DNA of 8,120 bases from Chlamydiota bacterium (GTDB lineage: Bacteria > Chlamydiota > Chlamydiia > Chlamydiales > JAJFMK01), in NCBI GenBank assembly GCA_021772215.1, contig JAJFMK010000009.1, positions 1 to 8,120 on the forward strand, in the 5' to 3' direction. The notes beneath the pieces were generated by a model. That model had not been told where the DNA came from, searched no databases, and worked only from the letters and a program-made list of their open reading frames with translations. Shown here in pieces: positions 1-6,526 of this stretch. A program made the translations under genes and the position numbers. The first letter of the stretch is position 1. Each line of letters opens with the position of its first letter.

Positions 1-3000
1 GAATAGCAGCAAGGCATTGGAGCGTATTGGGGAAAAAAGCTTTGGCCCCCCAGCCATATAGCTGACTCACCTCTCCTTTTAATCTATCAGCAATCGGACC
101 CTCTAACTTAAGAACTTTATTGGCTCTTAAGAGATAGGAGATGCGATATGTGGGTATAGGCATCGGCCGTCTCACCACGCCTTTTTCTTCACAAAGGGTC
201 AAAAGGAGTGATTTGGCTGTTGTAACATTTCCCGGGAGAGCGGGGAAGCGGCCCATGTCGGGACAGCTTTGAATCAGCATCATCCATTTATTCTTCTCTT
301 CCCCCTCTTCTAGGGTGATCAATCGATTGTGTATTTGCGGGAAGTAGCGAATCACCCAGTTGGGATCGCTCTCTAACATACAGCTGGTGAGGTCGATCGT
401 TTTTCGATTGCTCGCCATCAGCCAAAGGGTCTCGGCAAACGCAGCCTTTGCCTCTTCATCGATCGAGACCACTGCCGGCTCGAGCTTTTCGACTTCAACG
501 CGGCTTATATCAATCGACTGTACCTTCGCTTCCCGAAGAAGCGTAGTGAGCTCTTGGAGCTCAGAAAAGTCGAGGAGCCCCTCCCGTCTTTCCCCTTCCA
601 AAAAGGTCTTTGCGATGTTGACAACCGTCTGTAGATAGGCTTTTCTCGCCTCCTCGTCTTGAACAGCCGCTTTGGGTGTGAGGCCGATATCCTTTTGGCG
701 CTCCTTATGGATCGCCACGCTGAGACGAAAGGCGCTACCTTCTGGAGTTCTATCTTCCCAGGCGAGAATCTGATCGTAGAGGCGTGAAACCCCTTCATCT
801 GTCGGATCAATGACAGCCACCTTATGCAGGTAGGCTTTCGCTGAGGTGAAATCTCGATGCGTAAAGAAGAGATAGGCTAAGTAGAGATTGGCCTCAGGCG
901 AGCTCGACTCGAGATAGCCGCTCTCTTTGTTAACAGAGAACTCATATAGAGTCTGCGGCTCTTCGGGGATCTCAACGCGCCTGGTATCCCAAAGTCTCCC
1001 CTCCTCCACTTTTGATTGGTAGCCCTTCGCAGCGATCCAGACCTTCTCTTGACCCTCATTATGTTTTAAAAGCTGATAGGAGCTAAAGCCTTTGGGAAGG
1101 ATCGGCCGCGGATTGAGAGTCCCCTTTACCACATCGACACTTTGGCCAGCCGCCTGAAGCGTCCAATCACTCTCATCAACGGGATGAAATTGATCATCTT
1201 CGACTTTAAAGGCCACCTCACGATGACCGAAACGTAAGTTGGTGTAGCTTACCTTAGTTAGACGCCCCTGATCTGCAAAGGCGTGAACAGATTCGATCGG
1301 ACTGATCGATCCAAAAAGTGCACTTTTTTTCGGATCTTTGGCGATATTGATCAAGACAGACCCGTCGCTTAATGTGAACTGCTTCGTCTTCGGGTTGTAG
1401 CTGGCAAAATGTTGCTCACCTTCATAGACCTCAATCTGCCCCTCTGAATTGACAAAGAGATCCCTTTTACCGGCAACTGACTGAAGATTTTGGGGAGCCT
1501 TTTCTTCTGGAATGTAATCTAAGAGCTTCTCCTCGATCTTTTTTCGATAGGTGACCTCGCGATCGACAATAATCTCTCCCATATCCGATCGATAGCGGGT
1601 TGCCACCTCTTTTCCTCTTTTACAGTAGTCGATCTGCCAAAGCGTCTGATCGGCGCCGGGAAAGAACCGCTGAAACGTCTGACTACTTGCAATATGGCTC
1701 GGAAGCGTCACCGGCGCCTCATCTCCCTCGACGCTTCCGTTGAGAAGGTCACATGAGAGCTTTTTTCCACCTATCTCATAGTCAATGCGAGGGAAGTGAC
1801 CCCTCATATTTTGGACCCCTTGCTCATGAAAATCGCTTAAGAGAGCTTCAGGATTGATCTCTTGCGCTGCGATAAAGGCAAGTTCTAAAAAATTTTCGAT
1901 ATTCTCCCTCTCTTTTGAGCCAAACTCCTGATCGGGAAGGGGAACTTTTCGGTAGTGAAGGTAGGCGGTGAAAATCTTATCAAGATTGGAGAGGTCTCCC
2001 ATTTTGGCGTAATATGAGAGGATCTCTTTACCTAAGAGAGCCGCCTCTTTTGACTCAAGCCCTTCGAAGGAGACATCGGGAAGATCGCCTCTGAAGGCTT
2101 TTTGGAGTGCCACAGCTCCGCGAGCGCTCATTTTGACATTAGTCAGCACGCCCTTTAGCCGCTCAAAACCCGCAATATGATTTTTACTTAACTTCTGTAT
2201 ATAGTGCGATTGGCTCCACGAAGTGAATATCCCGACCTCTCTGGAAATCATTGTCTTTTCTTTTTCACGGGGGGTGAGGTCGAGTTCGTCCATCCTCTCT
2301 TCTAAGAGATTAAGGAGCGGCGCTGAATCTAAAAGTTTGGGGAAATCAATGAAGAGCTGCAGGAGAGCCTCCACCTGCGTGATCGGCTGATCAGCAGTGA
2401 CGACCCTTAAAAAGGCGCGCGCCTGCAATGGACTAGTGATGCCATACTCTTGCCGCCACTCCTCTTTGACCGAAGGGTAGAAGTTCTCAAAGTCTTTTTC
2501 ACAGCGAACGGTGTAAGTACACCCAAGTTTTCTATGCAAAGAGGGAATATTTGTTGGATGCCCTCTTTTAAGCAGCCACTTCGTTAAAGTAACCTTTATT
2601 GAAAGATCTACCGTTCCTTTAGGCCAATCACCCTTAGGAGCAACGGAATCGAGCTCTCGATTGCTATTCACTTTTTCTAAAAGAAGCGCATACCGCTCTC
2701 TTTGGGGAGAGTTGATTAGCTCGAAAGGCTCAGGAAGCCTAGCTAAAAAAAGATCTAATATATTTTGATAGTAGAGAGCCGAGGCTGTTGGATCTAACTG
2801 CTGGCGCGCCTCCTCCTCCTTTATCTTTGCCGCAACAACTGCGTTTTCAAAATCGTCAAAAGGCCTTTCAATGGCGTTGATCAGCTTAAGCAGCCCATCC
2901 TTAACTTTTCCTTTAGGAAGCGCTTCAACTTCTCGCTTTAAAACCTGTAGCTCCTCACCCCTTTGGATATTTCCCCCGTTCCAAACAGCCCGAATTGGCT

Positions 3001-4822
3001 GAACCATTTTGATAGACCAAGACTGATCATCTCGCGCAATCTCCAAAAACATCGGGGTAAAATTCTTTTGAGCCTCTTTAGCATAGTCTAGAGCCTCTTG
3101 CGCCTCGGCAACCCCCCTATTCGCACTCATGTAGTTGTCAACTTTTTGCTTTTGAGAACCGTAAGGATCCCCTTCCACCAAGTGAACCTGAAAGAGACGC
3201 GCCACGCCAAGCTTCACAAAAGCACGGGCAGCGTCGACCCTGGCACCATCAGGAGGAAGTTCGTCGTAATAGCCTAAGAGCCTATTTGAGAGCTGCCTTA
3301 GCTCATTTTTAGACATCTTCTGCTCGAAAAAGTCCACAGGGAGCTGTTCAAAGCAGCGTAAGATCAGAAGCGATTTTCGCTTCGGATCTTTCACCTGATC
3401 GATCATCTGAGCCATCTTTTCAAAATCGGCAATTGATGAGTAGGTGAGGGCCGACTCAGTAATAGGGACATAAGTTGACTTCGCTTTCTCCTTTGCTGAT
3501 TCAAGCTCCCCAAGGTGAGTGGGGAGGTTTTCGACCACAAACAAAGCCGCCTCATTTGTCACTTCCGTAGAGACAGATACCGCTTCAATCTCACTTAAAG
3601 CGGTTCGGCACATCTCGTTAATAAGTAGAAGACCTCCAGAATCGAGCTTTAACTCCAACGCCTGCGCCTGCAGCTTTTTAACAGCCTGCACAAGCTCGGC
3701 TCGATAGTCGGGATTTGTGATCCACTTTTTGCTATGTTTAATCACATCTTGAAGGGCGCTGAGCTCATTTCGTAGAGAGAATAGGTTCGCTCCCTCACCA
3801 AGATGGGCTTTAACGAAGAGTAGCGTGGCGTGGAAAGCGCCCTCTCTGCCAACTGTTGCCACCACTCCTGCAGCCTTTAGGCTCTTGAGCTGTTCTGTTA
3901 GGGGGTTTAAAGTCTCTTCAATATCCTCTACTCCTGTCAACTTAGCCACCTTCTTCTCAATAATTCCCGGCTTTTGAGGGCGCGTAAAGGAGAGGCGATG
4001 GAGAAGGGCGATGTGAGCGATCAGCTCACCTTCCGTTAAATTTTGGATCGAATCACCTTGAAGCGTCGCCAGGAAGAGCTTTTGAAGCTTTCTGTCAGCT
4101 AAACAGAAGGTCAGATTGTACCGATCGCCAAATCTCTCTATTCTCACAGGGAACTGATGCCGTCTCCCTTCATGGAAGAGAGCAAAGGGAAGAAGGGTCT
4201 GTTCTTGATCTTTTAGAGCTGTGATGGATTCTTTGACCTTCGCCTCATATTTGGCTAGCCGTTTTTTATCTTTGCCGACAGCTTTAAAATCTTTGAGACG
4301 CCTCTGAAGTTGAGTGAGCTCTTTTGGCGCTTCTGTTTTTTCTCTTTCCAACATCTTTTTCGCTAAAGAGAGCGAGGTGGTCAAATCGAGCGGCTCATCG
4401 ACAGGGGTGCCCTGCAGCTCCTCTAAGAGGTCAATCTCCCACTTTTCCGCTTTGGGCTCTTTACCAAATAAAAAAATGTAGAGGCGCTGAATGGGATTAA
4501 ATTTGACACTCAAAAACTTTTGATAGAGCTTGTCACTTAAAGAGAGGCGCGAGCGCAAATTGAGAGAGCTCTCAATATGGAAGGTCTGCTTGGCTCGAAG
4601 AATGCTCTCGACGGGAACATCAGCCCCACCAACTCGAATAGCCCCATCTTCAAAAGTGACATTTGATTCTTTAACCAAAGAAAGCGAAGCTAACTTGCCA
4701 ACGATCTCATCGAGATTTTTCCCGCCGCTGATTTGACTTAGGTGATCGAGCGCCCCTTGCGAAATGTGGAGATATCGCTTACTGCCATCATCGGATCGAA
4801 ATGTAAAGTCGTAATTGGACAC
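1..4822 (-). CDS. Giant protein of unknown function, C-terminus beyond window
   Basis: This reading frame starts at GTG 4822-4820 and remains open through 1,607 codons to the left edge, so the C-terminus is missing. I chose the GTG because an in-frame TAA lies two codons upstream, the next in-frame Met is about 150 codons in, and an AAGGGG stands 9 bases before it. I see no signal peptide or membrane segment, so a cytosolic or non-Sec-secreted protein is likely. Residues about 150-207 are rich in Lys, Glu and Leu and look like a coiled coil. Most of 200-1030 is Leu-rich helix. Residues about 1030-1290 are beta-rich. About 1308-1345 resembles a TPR helix pair (EANLYLAYLFF, then FTSAKAYLHKVAVIDPTDEG). 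The layout vaguely recalls very large DUF3638-type proteins of environmental chlamydiae, but that domain would lie outside the window, so I do not assert it. It sits 40 bp downstream of a degenerate dehydrogenase gene on the same strand. That the ORF is real is nearly certain; its function is unknown. Confidence 0.9.
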   Translation of the reverse strand, partial: MSNYDFTFRSDDGSKRYLHISQGALDHLSQISGGKNLDEIVGKLASLSLVKESNVTFEDGAIRVGGADVPVESILRAKQTFHIESSLNLRSRLSLSDKLYQKFLSVKFNPIQRLYIFLFGKEPKAEKWEIDLLEELQGTPVDEPLDLTTSLSLAKKMLEREKTEAPKELTQLQRRLKDFKAVGKDKKRLAKYEAKVKESITALKDQEQTLLPFALFHEGRRHQFPVRIERFGDRYNLTFCLADRKLQKLFLATLQGDSIQNLTEGELIAHIALLHRLSFTRPQKPGIIEKKVAKLTGVEDIEETLNPLTEQLKSLKAAGVVATVGREGAFHATLLFVKAHLGEGANLFSLRNELSALQDVIKHSKKWITNPDYRAELVQAVKKLQAQALELKLDSGGLLLINEMCRTALSEIEAVSVSTEVTNEAALFVVENLPTHLGELESAKEKAKSTYVPITESALTYSSIADFEKMAQMIDQVKDPKRKSLLILRCFEQLPVDFFEQKMSKNELRQLSNRLLGYYDELPPDGARVDAARAFVKLGVARLFQVHLVEGDPYGSQKQKVDNYMSANRGVAEAQEALDYAKEAQKNFTPMFLEIARDDQSWSIKMVQPIRAVWNGGNIQRGEELQVLKREVEALPKGKVKDGLLKLINAIERPFDDFENAVVAAKIKEEEARQQLDPTASALYYQNILDLFLARLPEPFELINSPQRERYALLLEKVNSNRELDSVAPKGDWPKGTVDLSIKVTLTKWLLKRGHPTNIPSLHRKLGCTYTVRCEKDFENFYPSVKEEWRQEYGITSPLQARAFLRVVTADQPITQVEALLQLFIDFPKLLDSAPLLNLLEERMDELDLTPREKEKTMISREVGIFTSWSQSHYIQKLSKNHIAGFERLKGVLTNVKMSARGAVALQKAFRGDLPDVSFEGLESKEAALLGKEILSYYAKMGDLSNLDKIFTAYLHYRKVPLPDQEFGSKERENIENFLELAFIAAQEINPEALLSDFHEQGVQNMRGHFPRIDYEIGGKKLSCDLLNGSVEGDEAPVTLPSHIASSQTFQRFFPGADQTLWQIDYCKRGKEVATRYRSDMGEIIVDREVTYRKKIEEKLLDYIPEEKAPQNLQSVAGKRDLFVNSEGQIEVYEGEQHFASYNPKTKQFTLSDGSVLINIAKDPKKSALFGSISPIESVHAFADQGRLTKVSYTNLRFGHREVAFKVEDDQFHPVDESDWTLQAAGQSVDVVKGTLNPRPILPKGFSSYQLLKHNEGQEKVWIAAKGYQSKVEEGRLWDTRRVEIPEEPQTLYEFSVNKESGYLESSSPEANLYLAYLFFTHRDFTSAKAYLHKVAVIDPTDEGVSRLYDQILAWEDRTPEGSAFRLSVAIHKERQKDIGLTPKAAVQDEEARKAYLQTVVNIAKTFLEGERREGLLDFSELQELTTLLREAKVQSIDISRVEVEKLEPAVVSIDEEAKAAFAETLWLMASNRKTIDLTSCMLESDPNWVIRYFPQIHNRLITLEEGEEKNKWMMLIQSCPDMGRFPALPGNVTTAKSLLLTLCEEKGVVRRPMPIPTYRISYLLRANKVLKLEGPIADRLKGEVSQLYGWGAKAFFPNTLQCLAAI

Positions 4823-4838
4823 CCCTTATCACCCCTTA
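4819..4838 (-). repeat. 10-bp tandem duplication holding SD and start codon of the giant gene
   Basis: On the minus strand TAAGGGGTGA (4838-4829) is followed directly by TAAGGGGTGT (4828-4819), nine of ten bases identical. The upstream copy supplies the AAGGGG that acts as Shine-Dalgarno sequence, 9 bases before the GTG. The downstream copy contains that GTG start codon. The first copy also holds a GTG, but in another frame. Confidence 0.75.
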
Positions 4839-4843
4839 GGTCC

Positions 4844-4873
4844 ATTATACTATTATTTTGATCTACTGGACAA
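4844..4873 (-). promoter_or_regulatory. Promoter of the giant gene (TTGTCC-18-TATAAT)
   Basis: Reading the minus strand, TTGTCC (4873-4868, 4 of 6 to TTGACA) is followed after 18 bases by a perfect TATAAT (4849-4844). The predicted start of transcription near 4837 leaves a leader of only about 15 bases that begins at the Shine-Dalgarno sequence. The -35 box lies inside the last codons of the upstream dehydrogenase-like gene. I see no terminator between the two genes, so read-through from upstream is also possible. The call rests on consensus match only. Confidence 0.6.
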
Positions 4874-5789
4874 GGGTCTCCATATCTGCCAGATTACCAT
4901 GGAGATACTGGCGGAGGTTGTGGCGAAAGAGGAGGTAGGCCAGGTCGCCTGTAGCTTTAGGGTAGCTGGAGATATTGGGGGTCATAAGGAAGCGGGGATT
5001 GCTCTTGTGGGGTTGAAAGAGGGCCTGCAGATGTGGGTCATCACTATCGAGAAAAATCCCTCTAACTCTCTCTCTTTTAATGAGATCAATAAGCGCCTCA
5101 CTATTGAGCCTATCAGGTGTGCAGAAGAGCAGAAGTATCGCCTCATCCTTGATAAGGGAGAGCTCACCTGCGCCGAGAACAAATTCCACTTCACACTCGT
5201 GACGACAGCAAATAGATATCACATCGGCACCTGACAGAAGAGAGTGAATCTCGTTGGGTGTGAAAACCTTATGACAGTTAGGACTGAATGTGCCGTGCGG
5301 ATCAACGCCATAGACTGTAAAGCCTAAGAGCTTGGCGCACTTGGCCGCTGCCTCTCCCTCCTCATCGAGACCAAGCTGCAGCCAGATGCTCCCTTTGGGA
5401 CTCTGAATACCCTTTAATAGCTCCTCACTGTTACCAATGCCCTCTTTCCAAAAACAGAGATTTTTAGCAAAGGCGAAGTAGGCCGCGGCGGCACATTCCG
5501 CCACCTGAGCGCCATACATCTCCTCCGTAACGGTGACTAAGACACTCTCTCTTAAGTTGATAGCCGTTTTACAAAGACAACTCTGGTTATCTGTTGGTAG
5601 ATGGACCCAGCGAAGCTGCGGCGCCAGCTTTAGCTCCTCCGTTGAAAGCTCATCGCCAAAGATAATCTCTAAATCTTCCCAATCACGTTGATGAGACATT
5701 TGCGTCACAAAACGAAGATGGGGAAACTCTTTTTTTAATTGATCGAATTCTTGAGGGGCAATGGGGGATCGAAGATAAACAGTTGGCAT
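4863..5789 (-). CDS. D-2-hydroxyacid dehydrogenase family protein, probable pseudoenzyme
   Basis: The 308-residue product has the usual length and layout of NAD-dependent D-2-hydroxyacid dehydrogenases: an N-terminal substrate lobe, the segment ending in QVAECAAAAYFAFAKNL (96-111), a Rossmann lobe about 135-270, and a return helix. The Rossmann strand keeps the acidic residue of VYGVD (D163), which in the family binds the adenosine ribose of NAD. However, the GxGxxG loop reads GLDEEG (140-145). The catalytic Arg of the family NxxRG motif aligns with T224 (R227 is three residues away), the Glu of DVFE aligns with D251, and the His of TPH is N272 in TPNISS. Catalysis by the normal route therefore looks unlikely; a ligand-sensing or scaffold role is inference. 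TTG 5792 in frame could also start it, but ATG 5789 has better-spaced signals. The gene is intact and lies 40 bp upstream of the giant gene on the same strand, divergent from rplU. Confidence 0.82.
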   Translation of the reverse strand: MPTVYLRSPIAPQEFDQLKKEFPHLRFVTQMSHQRDWEDLEIIFGDELSTEELKLAPQLRWVHLPTDNQSCLCKTAINLRESVLVTVTEEMYGAQVAECAAAAYFAFAKNLCFWKEGIGNSEELLKGIQSPKGSIWLQLGLDEEGEAAAKCAKLLGFTVYGVDPHGTFSPNCHKVFTPNEIHSLLSGADVISICCRHECEVEFVLGAGELSLIKDEAILLLFCTPDRLNSEALIDLIKRERVRGIFLDSDDPHLQALFQPHKSNPRFLMTPNISSYPKATGDLAYLLFRHNLRQYLHGNLADMETLVQ

Positions 5790-5792
5790 CAA

Positions 5793-5803
5793 CTCCTACC
5801 TTT
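5793..5803 (-). promoter_or_regulatory. Ribosome binding site deciding the dehydrogenase-like start
   Basis: On the minus strand AAAGG (5803-5799) and AGGAG (5797-5793) precede the start. To ATG 5789 the spacings are 9 and 3 bases. To the alternative TTG 5792 they are 6 and 0. The ATG is preferred for codon type and for the 9-base spacing of AAAGG, though AGGAG is close to either. Confidence 0.5.
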
Positions 5804-5816
5804 ATTCCCTTTTTGA

Positions 5817-5828
5817 TTTGATTTCAAA
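5817..5828. repeat. Small palindrome TTTGA-TT-TCAAA over the rplU -35 box
   Basis: Two perfect 5-base arms separated by TT cover the -35 element. The position would suit an operator, but the sequence is AT-rich and short, so chance is a strong alternative. Confidence 0.3.
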
Positions 5829-5846
5829 CAGCAAATACTCTATATT
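5818..5846 (+). promoter_or_regulatory. Promoter of rplU-rpmA (TTGATT-17-TATATT)
   Basis: TTGATT at 5818-5823 (4 of 6 to consensus) and TATATT at 5841-5846 (5 of 6) are 17 bases apart, the optimal spacing for the housekeeping sigma factor. Transcription would start near 5853, giving a leader of about 26 bases. This is the only intergenic space before the ribosomal protein genes, which supports the call. A convincing promoter in the opposite direction for the dehydrogenase-like gene was not found here. Confidence 0.65.
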
Positions 5847-5852
5847 AGGGCC

Positions 5853-5864
5853 CTATCTATCTAT
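5853..5864 (+). repeat. (CTAT)3 tetranucleotide repeat in the rplU leader
   Basis: Three perfect CTAT units begin at about the predicted transcription start and end three bases before the ribosome binding site. A change in unit number would alter leader length but not the reading frame. Confidence 0.6.
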
Positions 5865-5866
5865 TT

Positions 5867-5872
5867 AAGGAG
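5867..5872 (+). promoter_or_regulatory. Strong ribosome binding site of rplU
   Basis: AAGGAG lies 6 bases upstream of ATG 5879, a near-consensus Shine-Dalgarno sequence as expected for a highly expressed ribosomal protein gene. It fixes the rplU start. Confidence 0.85.
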
Positions 5873-5878
5873 AGAAAA

Positions 5879-6256
5879 ATGTCAGAAGGATACGCCATCA
5901 TTGAGACTGGCGGCAAGCAGTATCGTGTCAAAGAGGGCGACGTCATTGAAGTTGAGTTGCTAGGACAAGAAGCTGGAACTGCTGTCGTCTTTGATCAGGT
6001 GCTCTTCGTTGAAAGTAATAAGGGTCCTCTCGTTGGCGCCCCTCATGTAAAGGGATATAGCGTCAAAGGTGAGCTTCTTGGAACCTCCAAGGGCCCTAAA
6101 ACCGACGGAGTCAAATATAAGCGCCGCAAGCAGTTCTATCGCCACTTCGGTCACCGCCAGCACTATTCACAGGTGAAGGTGAGCAAAATTGTGGCCCCAC
6201 GCGCAAAAAAGGCTGCCTCTAAAGAAGAAACGGCAGCTGAAGAAAAAGGAGAGTAG
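5879..6256 (+). CDS. rplU: 50S ribosomal protein L21
   Basis: L21 is a 23S rRNA-binding component of the large ribosomal subunit. The N-terminus has the family pattern AIIETGGKQYRVKEGD (6-21). The C-terminal signature KYKRRKQFYRHFGHRQHYSQ (79-98) is the rRNA-contacting segment. At 125 residues it is about 20 longer than the usual bacterial L21. The excess is a tail after residue 105, first basic (PRAKKAASK) and then Glu-rich (EETAAEEKGE), beyond the conserved fold. It is the first gene of a unit with rpmA, only 3 bases downstream, and the rpmA ribosome binding site lies inside the tail codons. The start is fixed by the AAGGAG at 5867. Identification is secure. Confidence 0.97.
   Translation: MSEGYAIIETGGKQYRVKEGDVIEVELLGQEAGTAVVFDQVLFVESNKGPLVGAPHVKGYSVKGELLGTSKGPKTDGVKYKRRKQFYRHFGHRQHYSQVKVSKIVAPRAKKAASKEETAAEEKGE
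6246..6251 (+). promoter_or_regulatory. Ribosome binding site of rpmA, inside the rplU 3' end
   Basis: AAGGAG sits 8 bases before ATG 6260, within the last codons of rplU. Ribosomes finishing L21 pass over it, which favours coupled, balanced synthesis of L21 and L27. Confidence 0.85.
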
Positions 6257-6259
6257 AGA

Positions 6260-6511
6260 ATGGCACATAAGAAAGGACAGGGATCAACCAGAAACGGACG
6301 CGACTCCAACTCTCAGCGCCTCGGCCTCAAAGTGGGCAATGGCCAGCTTGTTACTGCCGGCTCTATTCTCGTGCGTCAGCGCGGAACGAAATGGCATCCT
6401 GGAAAGAATGTAAGAAGAGCTAAAGATGATTCGCTCTTCGCTCTGCACGAAGGTGTTGTTAATTTTAAGAAGACGCATAAAACAGTCGTCTCTATTGTAA
6501 CGGAGGCTTAA
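6260..6511 (+). CDS. rpmA: 50S ribosomal protein L27
   Basis: L27 is a large-subunit protein whose flexible N-terminus reaches the peptidyl-transferase centre and contacts tRNA. The 83 residues match the usual length. The N-terminus MAHKKGQGSTRNGRDSNSQR and the following GxKxGxGQxVxAGxIxxRQRGTKxHPG pattern (residues 22-48) are diagnostic. The N-terminal AHKKG is mature-like, with no cleavable pre-sequence of the Firmicutes kind. It follows rplU by 3 bases and shares its transcript. Its TAA stop codon (6509-6511) lies in the loop of an intrinsic terminator, an arrangement that links termination of transcription to translation of this gene. Confidence 0.97.
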   Translation: MAHKKGQGSTRNGRDSNSQRLGLKVGNGQLVTAGSILVRQRGTKWHPGKNVRRAKDDSLFALHEGVVNFKKTHKTVVSIVTEA

Positions 6512-6523
6512 GCCTCCTTTTTT
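6502..6523 (+). terminator. Intrinsic terminator overlapping the rpmA stop codon
   Basis: GGAGGC-TTAA-GCCTCC (6502-6517) is a perfect hairpin with a six-pair, GC-dominated stem and a four-base loop, followed directly by six T residues (6518-6523). It is one-directional, as there is no T-tract on the other strand. The loop contains the end of the last rpmA codon and its TAA stop. It separates rplU-rpmA from obg, which begins only 3 bases after the T-tract. Some read-through, or a promoter inside rpmA, is therefore needed to express obg. Confidence 0.85.
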
Positions 6524-6526
6524 ACT

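Noticed and set aside
360..1059. Several 60-100 residue frames on both strands
   Set aside because: They overlap the giant minus-strand frame. Their Ser/Arg-rich composition is typical of shadow frames.
1..4822. Assignment of the giant frame to the DUF3638 family
   Set aside because: The diagnostic domain is not in the visible part and the resemblance is only of general layout, so no family name was given.
4815..5234. 139-residue plus-strand reading frame
   Set aside because: It lies fully antisense to the dehydrogenase-like gene, which has clear family similarity, and its own product shows no family features.
6189..6413. 74-residue plus-strand frame across the rplU-rpmA junction
   Set aside because: It overlaps two secure ribosomal protein genes in another frame.
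6456..6483. Possible obg promoter inside rpmA (TTGTTA-16-TAAAAC)
   Set aside because: Both boxes match only 4 of 6 positions, a level expected often by chance. It is kept only as an alternative explanation for obg expression.
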